Shown here: piece after piece, positions 32,366 to 40,929 of the stretch
How positions within the stretch are numbered: position 1 is the first letter of the stretch
Layout: each line of letters starts with the position of its first letter
Made by a program: the position numbers and the translations under genes
Virus record (IMG/VR): IMGVR_UViG_3300028608_000007
Span: 116,544-180,543 of that record
DNA length: 64,000 bases
Origin: a virus
Direction: 5' to 3' (one strand)
Notes under the pieces: generated by a model
Seen by the model: the letters and a program-made list of their open reading frames with translations, nothing else
Database searches by the model: none
What the model was told of the DNA's origin: nothing

Positions 32366-32389
32366 CACTCGGGTAATATGTATCTCAAA
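32366..32389 (-). promoter_or_regulatory. Candidate early promoter
   Basis: Minus strand TTTGAGATACATATTACCC then GAGTG, the closest match to the window consensus. It lies between the terminator at 32416 and the gene starting at 32299. Confidence 0.7.
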
Positions 32390-32415
32390 AAGGTTTCAAT
32401 CGACAGACGGCATAA

Positions 32416-32431
32416 AGGGCCCGAAGGCCCT
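32416..32431 (-). terminator. Terminator after the macrodomain gene
   Basis: AGGGCC, loop TTCG on the minus strand, GGCCCT, then TTATGCCGTC. It overlaps the stop codon of the macrodomain gene. Confidence 0.7.
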
Positions 32432-32874
32432 CAGAACAAGAGAATGTCCACAGGAAGTTCGGTTTCAGCCAGACACTCCTGCACCAAAGGTTTGAAGACC
32501 TTGATGTAGTCGATCTGACCGTACCCACAACCCAGAGCAGGGATCGCCAGTTCGGTAATCCCCAACTCTTTATACCGCGCAACCAGATCCTTGAATCCAG
32601 CTTCGAGGTATTCTCTCTTGCTCGGCTTGGACCAATGCTGCTTCGTGGGAAACAACAAGACGCGGAAAGGACCGACGTCGTAAGTCACAAGCTTGCCTAC
32701 CGCTAAGTCACCTGAACGCAAAGCTGCTTGATAGAACTCAAGCAGCCCAGGAATCCTGATCTTGAACTGGAGCGCCAAACCATTGCCCAAAGTACCTGCG
32801 GTGTTCACAGGACAAGCAATGGTCTGGACCCCACACGAGAACAAGTCACCCTCGCCTTCGAAACGGATCATCAA
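32431..32874 (-). CDS. DarG/TARG1-type macrodomain ADP-ribosylhydrolase
   Basis: 147 aa, a single macrodomain. VNTAGTLGNGLALQFK (residues 23-38) is the substrate loop seen in DarG antitoxins. LLFPTKQHWSKPS (73-85) holds K78, equivalent to the catalytic Lys of TARG1 (K84) and DarG. AIPALGCGYGQIDY (110-123) is the second binding loop. DarG removes ADP-ribose that DarT places on thymidine in DNA; DarTG is a known anti-phage defence. A phage-made stand-alone DarG-like domain would therefore be a good counter-defence, though ADP-ribose processing from other sources is possible. It overlaps the preceding gene as ATGA and ends at a terminator. Confidence 0.8.
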   Translation of the reverse strand: MMIRFEGEGDLFSCGVQTIACPVNTAGTLGNGLALQFKIRIPGLLEFYQAALRSGDLAVGKLVTYDVGPFRVLLFPTKQHWSKPSKREYLEAGFKDLVARYKELGITELAIPALGCGYGQIDYIKVFKPLVQECLAETELPVDILLF

Positions 32875-33290
32875 GTCTTCCTCGTATTCTGATTCTGTTG
32901 TAACTGCCGGATCTGCTGTTCCGTAGGCAAGGTAGCCCGGTTAGCATCCTCAGCAGTGATTCGCAGGATCAGTCGATGGATTTCTCGAGGGAGACTCAAG
33001 AACTGATCGACCGTGTAACCCCAGCGCTTATAGATCTCGTTAACGTTGTACTGGTAGATCGCTCTGTAAAGACCACCGTACTCGTGGTAGTCTTCTTTAT
33101 CAAAGTGAGCTGCCAATGCCAACGGACGAGACTTATCATTGATGTGGTCGTAAATCCCATAATCAATGTCGTATGCGTCACGCAATACAAGTTGGGCGGA
33201 AATGCTATCGAGTTTACCCGTGGTTTCCAACAGGTGCTCGACTTGCCCTTTCATACCTACGCGTTGCAGTCCGAAGCCTGGCATGGCCAC
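32871..33290 (-). CDS. Hypothetical protein coupled to the macrodomain gene (139 aa)
   Basis: Helical, with NEIYKRWGYTVDQFLSL (about 84-100) and a Gln-rich tail. No family recognised; it is not DarT-like (no ADP-ribosyltransferase motif). The start is uncertain: GTG at 33290 or an ATG two codons later, both with weak ribosome sites. It lies 35 bases after the Zn-ribbon protein gene and overlaps the macrodomain gene as ATGA. Confidence 0.55.
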   Translation of the reverse strand: MAMPGFGLQRVGMKGQVEHLLETTGKLDSISAQLVLRDAYDIDYGIYDHINDKSRPLALAAHFDKEDYHEYGGLYRAIYQYNVNEIYKRWGYTVDQFLSLPREIHRLILRITAEDANRATLPTEQQIRQLQQNQNTRKT

Positions 33291-33325
33291 GTGTCGATCG
33301 TTGTGCTCTCGAATCTCTGGATCGA

Positions 33326-34876
33326 TTACAAGAGGGAGACTTTTGAAAGGACTTTGCTGATGCGTTGGGAGAGCAGGAAAAAAAACACTCGAGCCACGTC
33401 CAGAGGAATGACGTGCGGGTGCGCTTTGTGCTCAGCAGTCATCTGCGGGAAGTTACAGGCCGGGCAGTTGTGCCGTGGCAGACCAACCAGCGAGATGGTC
33501 GAGTCGTCGATGAACTTCCCGATTTCCTCGATGAACTTGTTGCGCAGTTCCTCGTTGGTCGAGAAGGTCGCCATCAGACCCTCAACGGTTTCACGGTCAG
33601 TGCCCAGTTGGACATCGCCGTTACCCATGTGCACTTCCTGCACCCAGTGGCCGTATTGACGCATGGTCGACAGGCGACCCTGGTTGCTGATGTAGCTGTC
33701 ACGCTCGTCGCCTTTCAGAGGCACTTGGAAAGCGCTCTCCATCATGTCGACGATACCACCGACCCAGGTGAAACCCGAGTCTTCGTACTGTTGCAGGTTC
33801 GGAACGCCGAGGGTGGCCGAAACCACTTCCGACAGTTCCACGCGGCGCTGACCACCACGGACGTGTTCGGACTCGTAACGCTTGATGTCGTCGTCGGTCA
33901 TGCGAGCTTTGCGCTGTTGCATGCGACGCTTCTGCCAAGCAGTCAGCGAGGACTTGTCGGTGTAGATCAGTTTGCCCAGGTCGAGCATTTCCTTGATCAC
34001 GTGCTTGCACGACGCGTCGGTGTTCACGCACGCCTGAGCGTACGGGTAGCCGTTCGGGTACATTGCCAGCGCCAGACCCCACAGGATGGTCGGGATGTCG
34101 GTGACCTTGATGATCGACTTGAGGTAGTCGATGTTCAGCTCTTTGGCGTTGGTTTCGAACACGTAGGTGAACGCGAAGTTCAGCAGGTAGTTAACCTGAT
34201 ACACCGAGGTGTTCGAGAACAGCAGACCGTTGGTGAAACGACCGAGGGTGATCTTGTCGTTGGCGATGCGACGCTCGAGTTCGAGGATCGCAGCTTCTGG
34301 CGGGTTCTTGAAGCTCAGCCAGATGCCGGTGTGCCACAGGGGTACAGAAACGATCGAACCCAAGCCGGTCATTGCAGCAGCGTAGATCTGCGCACGCTCA
34401 CCAGTCAGTGCACCACCGCTGGTATCGAAGCGCGGACGAGCAGCGCCCAGCTTCTGACCTTCGACTTCGATGAACTGAGCCCAGTCGGAGCCTTCACGGT
34501 TCATCGAAGCAGCCAGCGGGTTACCACGCATCAGGACGTTCTGACCCTTGCTCAGGGTTTGGGTCCACAGACGGGTAGTCGGGTCACCAGCAGCGTTGAT
34601 GTTCGGATAGTTGTCGATCAGAGCACCCAGATCGAAAGCGTCACCACCGAGCAGTTGCAGAGTGGCGTTCTCTGCTTCGTAGTCGATGTACTGGAGTTCC
34701 TTTTCAGTCGGTGCACGGCTGTGAGGAATTTCCTGGGTGACGTTCAGGTTGTGGGTCTTGGCCTGGTAGTCATGGCTCTGCGAGGTTGGGTCCAGGGAAG
34801 GCTTAACAGTGGACTCTACTGCTTGACCTTCTTCGGCCGGTAGATCTTGACCTTGACCGTCATCATTGATGGGCAT
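33326..34876 (-). CDS. Putative abundant structural or assembly protein with C-terminal zinc ribbon (516 aa)
   Basis: Not recognised. Acidic, disordered-looking N-terminus (1-60), a long mixed middle with helical segments (about 185-260), and near the C-terminus a CPACNFPQ motif with downstream histidines (HKAHPH) that could bind zinc. Very strong codon bias indicates high expression, typical of late virion genes. Start follows AAGGAG. It forms an operon with the 170-aa gene 11 bases upstream. A zinc-ribbon protein followed by a small helical protein could be a tail-assembly pair; this is speculative. Confidence 0.65.
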   Translation of the reverse strand: MPINDDGQGQDLPAEEGQAVESTVKPSLDPTSQSHDYQAKTHNLNVTQEIPHSRAPTEKELQYIDYEAENATLQLLGGDAFDLGALIDNYPNINAAGDPTTRLWTQTLSKGQNVLMRGNPLAASMNREGSDWAQFIEVEGQKLGAARPRFDTSGGALTGERAQIYAAAMTGLGSIVSVPLWHTGIWLSFKNPPEAAILELERRIANDKITLGRFTNGLLFSNTSVYQVNYLLNFAFTYVFETNAKELNIDYLKSIIKVTDIPTILWGLALAMYPNGYPYAQACVNTDASCKHVIKEMLDLGKLIYTDKSSLTAWQKRRMQQRKARMTDDDIKRYESEHVRGGQRRVELSEVVSATLGVPNLQQYEDSGFTWVGGIVDMMESAFQVPLKGDERDSYISNQGRLSTMRQYGHWVQEVHMGNGDVQLGTDRETVEGLMATFSTNEELRNKFIEEIGKFIDDSTISLVGLPRHNCPACNFPQMTAEHKAHPHVIPLDVARVFFFLLSQRISKVLSKVSLL

Positions 34877-34887
34877 GTAACAACTCC

Positions 34888-35400
34888 TTACAGCGAGGAC
34901 AGTTCAGGGGTTTGTACCGCAGCGGCCGGAGCAGCTTGGGCGGCGGCCACGACATCAGCAGGCTGGAAGAAGCCGGTGACGTTGAACGCAGCCGGGATCA
35001 CAACCAATTGATATGACGTGATCCATTCGCTGTACTCTTCTGCGATAGACAACACCGCCGCCAGCAGGTCATCTTGACCCAGAGTCGGGTTACCTTGCTG
35101 CGAACGCGCCAGCTCGGTATGTTTAGCGTGGATGACTTCCAGCTTGTTTTTGTAGGTGTGCATGTCGCGGTTCAGAACTTCAACCGCAGCCATCAGACCC
35201 TTCGGATCTTGCACGGCACGTTTGACCAGTTCTTTGTCACGAATCAGAATCAGTGCGTTGGACGGGCTGGTGCGCAGTGCGTTGCACTCGGCGAGCAGTT
35301 CATCCAGACCCATCCAGACGGAGAGGCCATCATTGTGGGCTTTGAGTTGAGCCACATTGTTCGGTCCGCGATAACGCGAACTCTGTTGGGGATTCGACAT
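34888..35400 (-). CDS. Hypothetical late protein (170 aa)
   Basis: Start at ATG 35400 (MSNPQQSSRYRGP) after AGGAA; a longer frame to 35463 lacks a site. Helical with a basic start and an Ala/Pro-rich C-terminus. Strong codon bias. First gene of the two-gene unit with the Zn-ribbon protein. Function unknown. Confidence 0.6.
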   Translation of the reverse strand: MSNPQQSSRYRGPNNVAQLKAHNDGLSVWMGLDELLAECNALRTSPSNALILIRDKELVKRAVQDPKGLMAAVEVLNRDMHTYKNKLEVIHAKHTELARSQQGNPTLGQDDLLAAVLSIAEEYSEWITSYQLVVIPAAFNVTGFFQPADVVAAAQAAPAAAVQTPELSSL

Positions 35401-35512
35401 TGCTTTCGATTTCCTGTGGTAAAAAGTTACGTGCCAGTGGACTGAATAAAAGAAAAGAGGCACTTTTCCTATAATTGGAAGTTGGTGTATTATTTAACAG
35501 ATAGGACAGTCT

Positions 35513-36367
35513 ATGACTATTGATGAACTAGAGGTCTACCTCGATCAGCACATCTCACCCGAGGCGACCGAGTCACTGGTTGACTGTGCTCGAGTGATGT
35601 GTGAATCCGGTTTGGTCACTCACTTAGATGACATCGAAGACATCATCGCAGTAGAAGATGGTGTAGGTCGTGATGCCACTGTGGCCAAGATCCGCAACTA
35701 TCTGGAAGACGCACTCGAGGCTTGCGTTAACCAGTTCGGTGTGACCCTGCAACAAGGGATCGACATCAACCTGCGTCACTTGACTGCTATGCAGCGCGGC
35801 ATCAACCAGATCACCAACTTCGAAGACATCGAGACCATCGAAGCTCACTGTCTGTCGGAAGAAGATCCTGAGCAGCGCTTGGCAGACATGTTGGAGTTGC
35901 TCACTGAATACACGTGGGCCGACTACTTGCTGTTTGTGAAAGAGGTGAGTCCAGCGCTGTTCAAACGTATCCTCGAGCAGATCACCAAACCTGACAGCCT
36001 GGAACAAATCGACAATTCGGACAACGCTATTCTGTTGCGCACCAAGTCGTTGTTGCTCAAGGTACAGAACCCATGGTTGATTGACGAGATCGAAGACGGG
36101 GCTACCTTAGGGTTACCGTTGGAGCCGTTGATCCTTCGCTTCCAAGCGCGTTACGAAGCGGCACTCGCTCAAACTATGGAGTGGAACCGTAAGCCTCAAC
36201 TGTTGGCTGAACAGTACCTGCTTTACGTGCTGGCGTCTAACGTACCAGACGACAAGTTACTGGAAGCGGCTCAGACCCAAGCAGAGAACGTGATCCACCA
36301 CATGCCTACCCTTACGGCTGTGTTGCGTCACTGTCAACAACTCTTAAGCCAGGTGCCCACTAAATGA
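35513..36367 (+). CDS. Hypothetical protein coupled to an RNA polymerase beta' fragment (284 aa)
   Basis: Acidic, almost entirely helical. No motif recognised. Overlaps the beta' C-terminal gene as ATGA. In phiKZ the virion RNA polymerase genes gp178 and gp180 flank a small gene, gp179; this could be a counterpart, but I base that only on the layout. Ribosome site AGGACAG. First plus-strand gene of the unit. Confidence 0.6.
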   Translation: MTIDELEVYLDQHISPEATESLVDCARVMCESGLVTHLDDIEDIIAVEDGVGRDATVAKIRNYLEDALEACVNQFGVTLQQGIDINLRHLTAMQRGINQITNFEDIETIEAHCLSEEDPEQRLADMLELLTEYTWADYLLFVKEVSPALFKRILEQITKPDSLEQIDNSDNAILLRTKSLLLKVQNPWLIDEIEDGATLGLPLEPLILRFQARYEAALAQTMEWNRKPQLLAEQYLLYVLASNVPDDKLLEAAQTQAENVIHHMPTLTAVLRHCQQLLSQVPTK

Positions 36368-37677
36368 AAGTCGCCGATTACTACTTGGCCGCCTTGAATG
36401 CTGGCGCCTATAAAAAGAAGATCTGGGTGCTGAGTTTGTTCAGCCTGCTGATCGATCCGAAAGAGTACCGGTTTCCTTACGAGATCGTAAAGACTGACAA
36501 GAACGTGTTCTTCCGTAACCCAGAGAACTTAGATGATCTGGTGTTACTCGACGACGCACCTATTGAACGTCCAGTACTCACGTTCAAGGACAAGATCCAG
36601 ATCACCCCTGATCGTGTTCCGAACTTGGCTGCGCCGATCACTACCACAGCGGGCAACCTGCTGTTTAACTTCTACGTGTTGATCTACTCGATGGGTAAGA
36701 AGATTCCTTACCTCGAGGGTCGATTGACGCCGAAGGGTGTGGAGTCGTTGATCCAGCCGCGTCTGACGTCGAACCCTGTGAACAACGGGGAGAACTACGA
36801 CCCCAATGACCTGAACCCGATCTACGTTTCAGAGTACAAGAAGTTCAACCGTGCGATGTTTGCACTGATGGGCTTCACACAGCTCTGTGTGCCCTCTGCT
36901 ACGCCGCGGACGATGTCGACTGACCCTCGCATCCCTGAGATCCGAAACAAGCTGGTAGAGAAGTACAAGGACCGTCTGAACGATCCTGCTGTGATCTCGA
37001 TGATCGATGCTGAGTTGATCAAGATCGACAAACAGTGGATGGCTGAGGACCCGGACGGCGGTGACGGTTTCTACGTCAACCCGAACAAGTCTTACGACGT
37101 TGTGCGTAAGAAGGTCTTCCTGATGCACGGTGCAGAAGCTGGGTTCCAGGAAGGCACTGACGTTGACTTCATTAAGAACTCCCTGAACGAAGGCTGGGAG
37201 ATCGAGAAGCTTCCATCAATGGTCAACTCCCTGCGTGAAGGTTCGTACAACCGTGGTCGAGACACGGCACTCGGTGGGGAGGCTGTAAAGTTCCTGGGTC
37301 GCGTATTCCAGAACACGGTTATCGCTGAGAAGGACTGTGGGTCTACTCTGGGCTGGGACAAGGAAGTAACAGAAGACAACTACAAGGAGTTTGCTGGCTT
37401 CTACGAGAACACTCCACAAGGGGCGAAGCTCTTAGAAGAAGCTTACCTTAAAAGTAAGATCGGTAAAACTATCAACATGAGAACACCCATGTTGTGTAGG
37501 ACTCCGAAAACCGGCTTCTGCGAATGCTGTATGGGCGCAAAGAACGCCCTCAACCCAACCTCTCTCGGATTGTTGGCAGCAGACGTAGGTTCCCAGATGA
37601 TGGGTATCTTCATGGGCGCGATGCACGGTAAGTCTTTGAAGACCGCTAAATACGACTTCAAGAAGTCTATCTTCTGA
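36364..37677 (+). CDS. RNA polymerase beta' C-terminal fragment, probable virion RNA polymerase subunit
   Basis: 437 aa. LPSMVNSLREGSYNRGRD (283-300) and RVFQNTVIAEKDCGST (313-328) match the beta' segments around SGARG and VTEEDCGT. CRTPKTGFCECCMG (378-391) is a Cys cluster like the beta' second zinc site, and VGSQMMGIFMGAMHGKS (408-424) is the trigger-helix region (family MRTFHxGG). It is distinct from the other beta' C half at 40930-42897, so two phage RNA polymerases are encoded. Because it stands apart from the other fragments, I assign it to the virion enzyme (phiKZ gp180-like). The RNA polymerase class is sure, the virion assignment moderate. Confidence 0.8.
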   Translation: MKVADYYLAALNAGAYKKKIWVLSLFSLLIDPKEYRFPYEIVKTDKNVFFRNPENLDDLVLLDDAPIERPVLTFKDKIQITPDRVPNLAAPITTTAGNLLFNFYVLIYSMGKKIPYLEGRLTPKGVESLIQPRLTSNPVNNGENYDPNDLNPIYVSEYKKFNRAMFALMGFTQLCVPSATPRTMSTDPRIPEIRNKLVEKYKDRLNDPAVISMIDAELIKIDKQWMAEDPDGGDGFYVNPNKSYDVVRKKVFLMHGAEAGFQEGTDVDFIKNSLNEGWEIEKLPSMVNSLREGSYNRGRDTALGGEAVKFLGRVFQNTVIAEKDCGSTLGWDKEVTEDNYKEFAGFYENTPQGAKLLEEAYLKSKIGKTINMRTPMLCRTPKTGFCECCMGAKNALNPTSLGLLAADVGSQMMGIFMGAMHGKSLKTAKYDFKKSIF

Positions 37678-37709
37678 AGCAGTTCATTCTCAATACGGAG
37701 ACAGTCCCA

Positions 37710-38612
37710 ATGGGCAAGCAAAACAACACCACCCAACCACAAACTCAACAACAGGGTGAACAGGATGTTCAGGACCAGAACGAGCTGGATAGCACTGGCG
37801 CTGGCGACAACACTGATCAAGGCGACTCCACTGAGCCTGAGACCGGCGGCGAAGGCCAGGGCGAGAGCGGCACCGATTCCGAAGGCTCCGAGAGTGCTGG
37901 GAACTCCGATGAGGGCTCGGACACAGAAGCGCTGGCGGCCCTCGCGGCGCTGACCGCTGGTCAACAAGATCAGGGTGGTGACGAAGGTCAGGACGAAGGT
38001 GAAGGGGATGACGGCGACGGCACTCCGATCAACGATGTCCCAGCCGTTGCTGACGCACCTGCACAAGGCGACCTGCCTGCTGTAGCCGATGCTCCGAACA
38101 ACACCCCAGTAGTCACCCCACACGCTCGTATCCCGTCGGTGACCCTGGCTCCTGTCGCTGTTACCAAGGCTGAAATCAAAGTGCAACAGAACAACCTGAC
38201 CCTGACCATTCTGGCCAACCAGCTCGCTGACTACGCCAAGGCGATGCACCCGTCGCAACCGATGACTGCTATCGAGGGTAAAACCCAGCAGACCATCCTG
38301 TGGCGCACCATCGACGCGATCCTGAAACTGGAAGGCCCTGAGTTCATCAAGGGCTACACCATGTTGCTGGCCTTCGTCCACGAGAACCGCAGTGGTGCTC
38401 TGAACGATCGCTACATCTACCGTTACTTCGCGGATCTCACCATCCCGAACAACGATCGCAAGAACTTCAACCGCATGCTGAACCTGCTGTCGGCAACTGC
38501 TGATCCGGCCACCCGTCGTCTGGGCCTGGAGCAAGCTGACCTGACCGCTTCCCTGGCTGGCTTCCGTGACGGCGCCATCCAACAGCGCGTGACCGAGTTC
38601 TACTCGCTGTAA
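37710..38612 (+). CDS. Acidic low-complexity protein with folded C-terminal domain (300 aa)
   Basis: Residues 1-110 are Gln, Glu, Asp and Gly rich with hardly any hydrophobic residue, then a Pro/Val/Ala linker, then a helical domain (about 150-300). Strong codon bias suggests high expression. It follows the beta' fragment by 32 bases with GGAG-like site and ends at a bidirectional terminator. No family recognised; an abundant virion or internal head protein is likely. The acidic leader could mimic DNA or act as a scaffold. Confidence 0.6.
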   Translation: MGKQNNTTQPQTQQQGEQDVQDQNELDSTGAGDNTDQGDSTEPETGGEGQGESGTDSEGSESAGNSDEGSDTEALAALAALTAGQQDQGGDEGQDEGEGDDGDGTPINDVPAVADAPAQGDLPAVADAPNNTPVVTPHARIPSVTLAPVAVTKAEIKVQQNNLTLTILANQLADYAKAMHPSQPMTAIEGKTQQTILWRTIDAILKLEGPEFIKGYTMLLAFVHENRSGALNDRYIYRYFADLTIPNNDRKNFNRMLNLLSATADPATRRLGLEQADLTASLAGFRDGAIQQRVTEFYSL

Positions 38613-38633
38613 GGCGGCATAGTAGCAAAAAAA

Positions 38634-38661
38634 AAAGAGCCCTGGGAAACCGGGGCTCTTT
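38634..38661. terminator. Bidirectional terminator between convergent genes
   Basis: AAAGAGCCC-T-GG, loop GAAA, CC-G-GGGCTCTTT, then ATGCCGC. Twelve pairs including one G-T. Ends the 37710 gene (+) and the 38671 gene (-). Confidence 0.8.
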
Positions 38662-38670
38662 ATGCCGCAC

Positions 38671-39279
38671 TCAATGGAGAGTGTGGTTGTAGTTGATGTG
38701 CTGCGTCACCACATTGACCCGTTGGCAGAATGCTTGGGTCTGATCTACAGTCGCAGCCATGAATTGGAGCACCCGTCCGATCATGTGTATCGCCACCTCT
38801 TTACGGAAGTTGGCTTGCATGTTCGCAAGGATTACCACCAGATAGTCATCCACCACAGCGTACATTTTAGTGGGGTTGACTTCCTTCATGACGTAACGCT
38901 GATAGAAGGTAATGTAGAACTGTTCGTAGGCTTCTGCGATGAAGTACGTCGCGAAGATCATCCCCAGGTTCTTCACCATCTCCATGACCCACGCACCGCC
39001 CATCAAGTGCCATGCAAAGTTGAAACCTTTGAGGACAGTGTGGCGCAGATTGTGGTCCGCGATTTCTTCACCACGGATAATGAAGCTGTAAGGGGTTCCA
39101 TGGATTGCCCGGCGTTCGGACAACATGAAAGGCACGTAAGGCTGGTCGAGGACGTCAATCATCAACTGGCGCAAGTGCGCTGGCATCCTCGGATCGCGGA
39201 AGAGTGCATCCGGGGGTAGCTTGAATAGGTATTCGGCGCGGTCTTTAGTCATCTCGCCGAACATAGCAACTTGTTCCAT
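38671..39279 (-). CDS. Hypothetical protein next to the helicase (202 aa)
   Basis: Start at ATG 39279 (MEQVAMFGEMTKD) after AAAGG; a longer frame has no site. Helical, with several aromatic and Met residues, including a moderately hydrophobic stretch (about 90-125, NLGMIFATYFIAEAYEQF). It could touch membrane, but not clearly. Last gene of the long minus-strand replication and transcription block. Function unknown. Confidence 0.55.
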   Translation of the reverse strand: MEQVAMFGEMTKDRAEYLFKLPPDALFRDPRMPAHLRQLMIDVLDQPYVPFMLSERRAIHGTPYSFIIRGEEIADHNLRHTVLKGFNFAWHLMGGAWVMEMVKNLGMIFATYFIAEAYEQFYITFYQRYVMKEVNPTKMYAVVDDYLVVILANMQANFRKEVAIHMIGRVLQFMAATVDQTQAFCQRVNVVTQHINYNHTLH

Positions 39280-39287
39280 ACTCCTCA

Positions 39288-39299
39288 CCTTTCTAAAGG
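39288..39299 (-). promoter_or_regulatory. Ribosome-site hairpin
   Basis: Minus strand CCTTT, AG, AAAGG, a few bases before ATG at 39279. Confidence 0.4.
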
Positions 39300-39305
39300 C
39301 TGGCA

Positions 39306-39330
39306 TAAAACGTAGGGGTCCGTAGACCCC
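39306..39330 (-). terminator. Terminator after the helicase gene
   Basis: Minus strand GGGGTC, loop TACG, GACCCC, then TACGTTTTATGCC. Confidence 0.6.
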
Positions 39331-39335
39331 CACCA

Positions 39336-40913
39336 CTAGATCACGTAATCGGTTGTGTACAACTTGTGACTCAACACACGACCGCGGAATGTTTCCACTT
39401 TACGGTCATGATACTCGATGTGTTTTTCAATGTCACTACACACCAAGTAGAAGAAGGTCGGTATAGCATCAGGCCAGATCTTCAAGATCGTATCCCGTAG
39501 ACGCCCCATCGCTTGTAGGTTTGCCTGACTGGAACCCAATCCATCCGTCATGTACACATGGAGCAGCTTTGGAATATCCTGGGCTGTACCAAGTGACTTC
39601 AGGGTGGAGACAATGATATCCGACTCAAGCATCTCATCGAAATCATCTTCTGCTGTATACCGCATCACCTTCAAGTCGGCGTGACGTGGACGCAGGTAAT
39701 CTGCCATCAACGTACACATCTCCACCGTGGCGAAGTACATGAGGCATTTCTGCCCTTCCTTCATTACCCGGCGGTAGTTCTGCTGGACGATGTCAGCGTT
39801 CATCTCCAGATACGCCCTTAACGACTCCTTGTTCTTCGGGTCCATGAGGGCCTGTTCGAACATGATGTGGGAATAGGACTTACGGGCCCTATTGATCCAC
39901 TTGAGTCGCGTAGGCTGTTTCAACCGATACGCCAGCGCTTCCACTGTGGTGTAGATCACCCGCTCGCCGTTGTCAATCCGCTCCCGTTTAGGGAACATGA
40001 TCTCCTTACGACGGTTCAGGAAATCGTCATCACCTTCCAATGTACCGGAGAGTGAAAGCGCTTTCTGACAGTGCATGTACAGGTCTTGGCGATAGTTCAA
40101 ATGGAAGTCCTGGTGGACCTCGTCAATCAACCGGAAGCCAAAACCCATGGTTTGGTAGAAGTTCGGGGGCGTGCACCCATACCCCAAGTCGAGCAAGCCG
40201 TCTTTGAACTTCTCATAGTCCTTCAGGTAATTGTAGAAGGTGGTGTTGGAGCAGATTACAATCTTTGCATCCAACGCACCAGCCACAGCAAGGTTCGTCG
40301 CAAGCGCTAGCTGCTTGGAACCCTGTAACACCATCAGGTCGCCTTTCTTTAACTTGAACGCAGCCTCGATGTCACCGATCCACTTCTTGATATACATGGC
40401 TTTGATGCAGAGAAATACCCGCTTGCCATAACTCGCGATAGCTGTCAGTGCCATAAAGGTTTTACCACGGCCTGGATCAACCGTGATGATTTTCGTGACC
40501 CCGTCTTGCCCGACGTACTCGATCTTGGGAATCTGGTCGTCTCGGGGAGTACGTTTGTCAATTACGTCGAACTCCGCAGGGAATCCGTAGTTCTCAACTA
40601 AGTACTCGTACTGGATGTTTTGCTCGTTAAAGCCATACAGTTTCAGGTGTCGCTTCAGGTCGTCTAACTCATTCCGATGGAAGTGAAAGAATGACCTGTC
40701 GTGTGCTACCCCTACAAAGACGCGCAGCATGGCACGTTTGAATTGCCCATTGGGCATCCTCTCCATGCCGTACTGCGCTAAGCCCCTACAGAACTCCAGC
40801 AGGGCGAATTTCACCCGATGGTCAAAATCAACCACACGGACGTGATGACTTGCCACAATGATGCGCAAGTCTGGCTTTGCAATGGTAGGTGGAATCGGGG
40901 TTAAACACGACAC
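39336..40913 (-). CDS. Superfamily 2 DNA/RNA helicase
   Basis: 525 aa from GTG 40913 after GGAGG. Motif I DPGRGKT, motif II IDEVH (DEAH class), motif III-like LSGTLEG, and motif VI QAMGRLRD are visible in order, so both RecA-like domains are complete. It uses ATP to unwind or move along nucleic acid. phiKZ has a helicase gene just after its RNA polymerase block, and this one follows the beta' C fragment in the same way. UvsW-like roles in recombination-dependent replication are possible; the precise substrate is unknown. Confidence 0.85.
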   Translation of the reverse strand: MSCLTPIPPTIAKPDLRIIVASHHVRVVDFDHRVKFALLEFCRGLAQYGMERMPNGQFKRAMLRVFVGVAHDRSFFHFHRNELDDLKRHLKLYGFNEQNIQYEYLVENYGFPAEFDVIDKRTPRDDQIPKIEYVGQDGVTKIITVDPGRGKTFMALTAIASYGKRVFLCIKAMYIKKWIGDIEAAFKLKKGDLMVLQGSKQLALATNLAVAGALDAKIVICSNTTFYNYLKDYEKFKDGLLDLGYGCTPPNFYQTMGFGFRLIDEVHQDFHLNYRQDLYMHCQKALSLSGTLEGDDDFLNRRKEIMFPKRERIDNGERVIYTTVEALAYRLKQPTRLKWINRARKSYSHIMFEQALMDPKNKESLRAYLEMNADIVQQNYRRVMKEGQKCLMYFATVEMCTLMADYLRPRHADLKVMRYTAEDDFDEMLESDIIVSTLKSLGTAQDIPKLLHVYMTDGLGSSQANLQAMGRLRDTILKIWPDAIPTFFYLVCSDIEKHIEYHDRKVETFRGRVLSHKLYTTDYVI

Positions 40914-40929
40914 TTCCTACCTCCAACAC

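Noticed and set aside
32871-33290. DarT-like toxin partner for the macrodomain protein
   Set aside because: The coupled protein has no ADP-ribosyltransferase motif and looks like a helical structural or assembly protein.
33290-33330. Frameshift joining the zinc-ribbon gene and the 139-aa gene
   Set aside because: Both proteins have plausible ends and a 35-base gap; no slippery sequence was seen.
33365-34843. Plus-strand open frame of 492 codons opposite the zinc-ribbon protein gene
   Set aside because: Same cause: antisense of a codon-biased gene with strong start signals on the minus strand.
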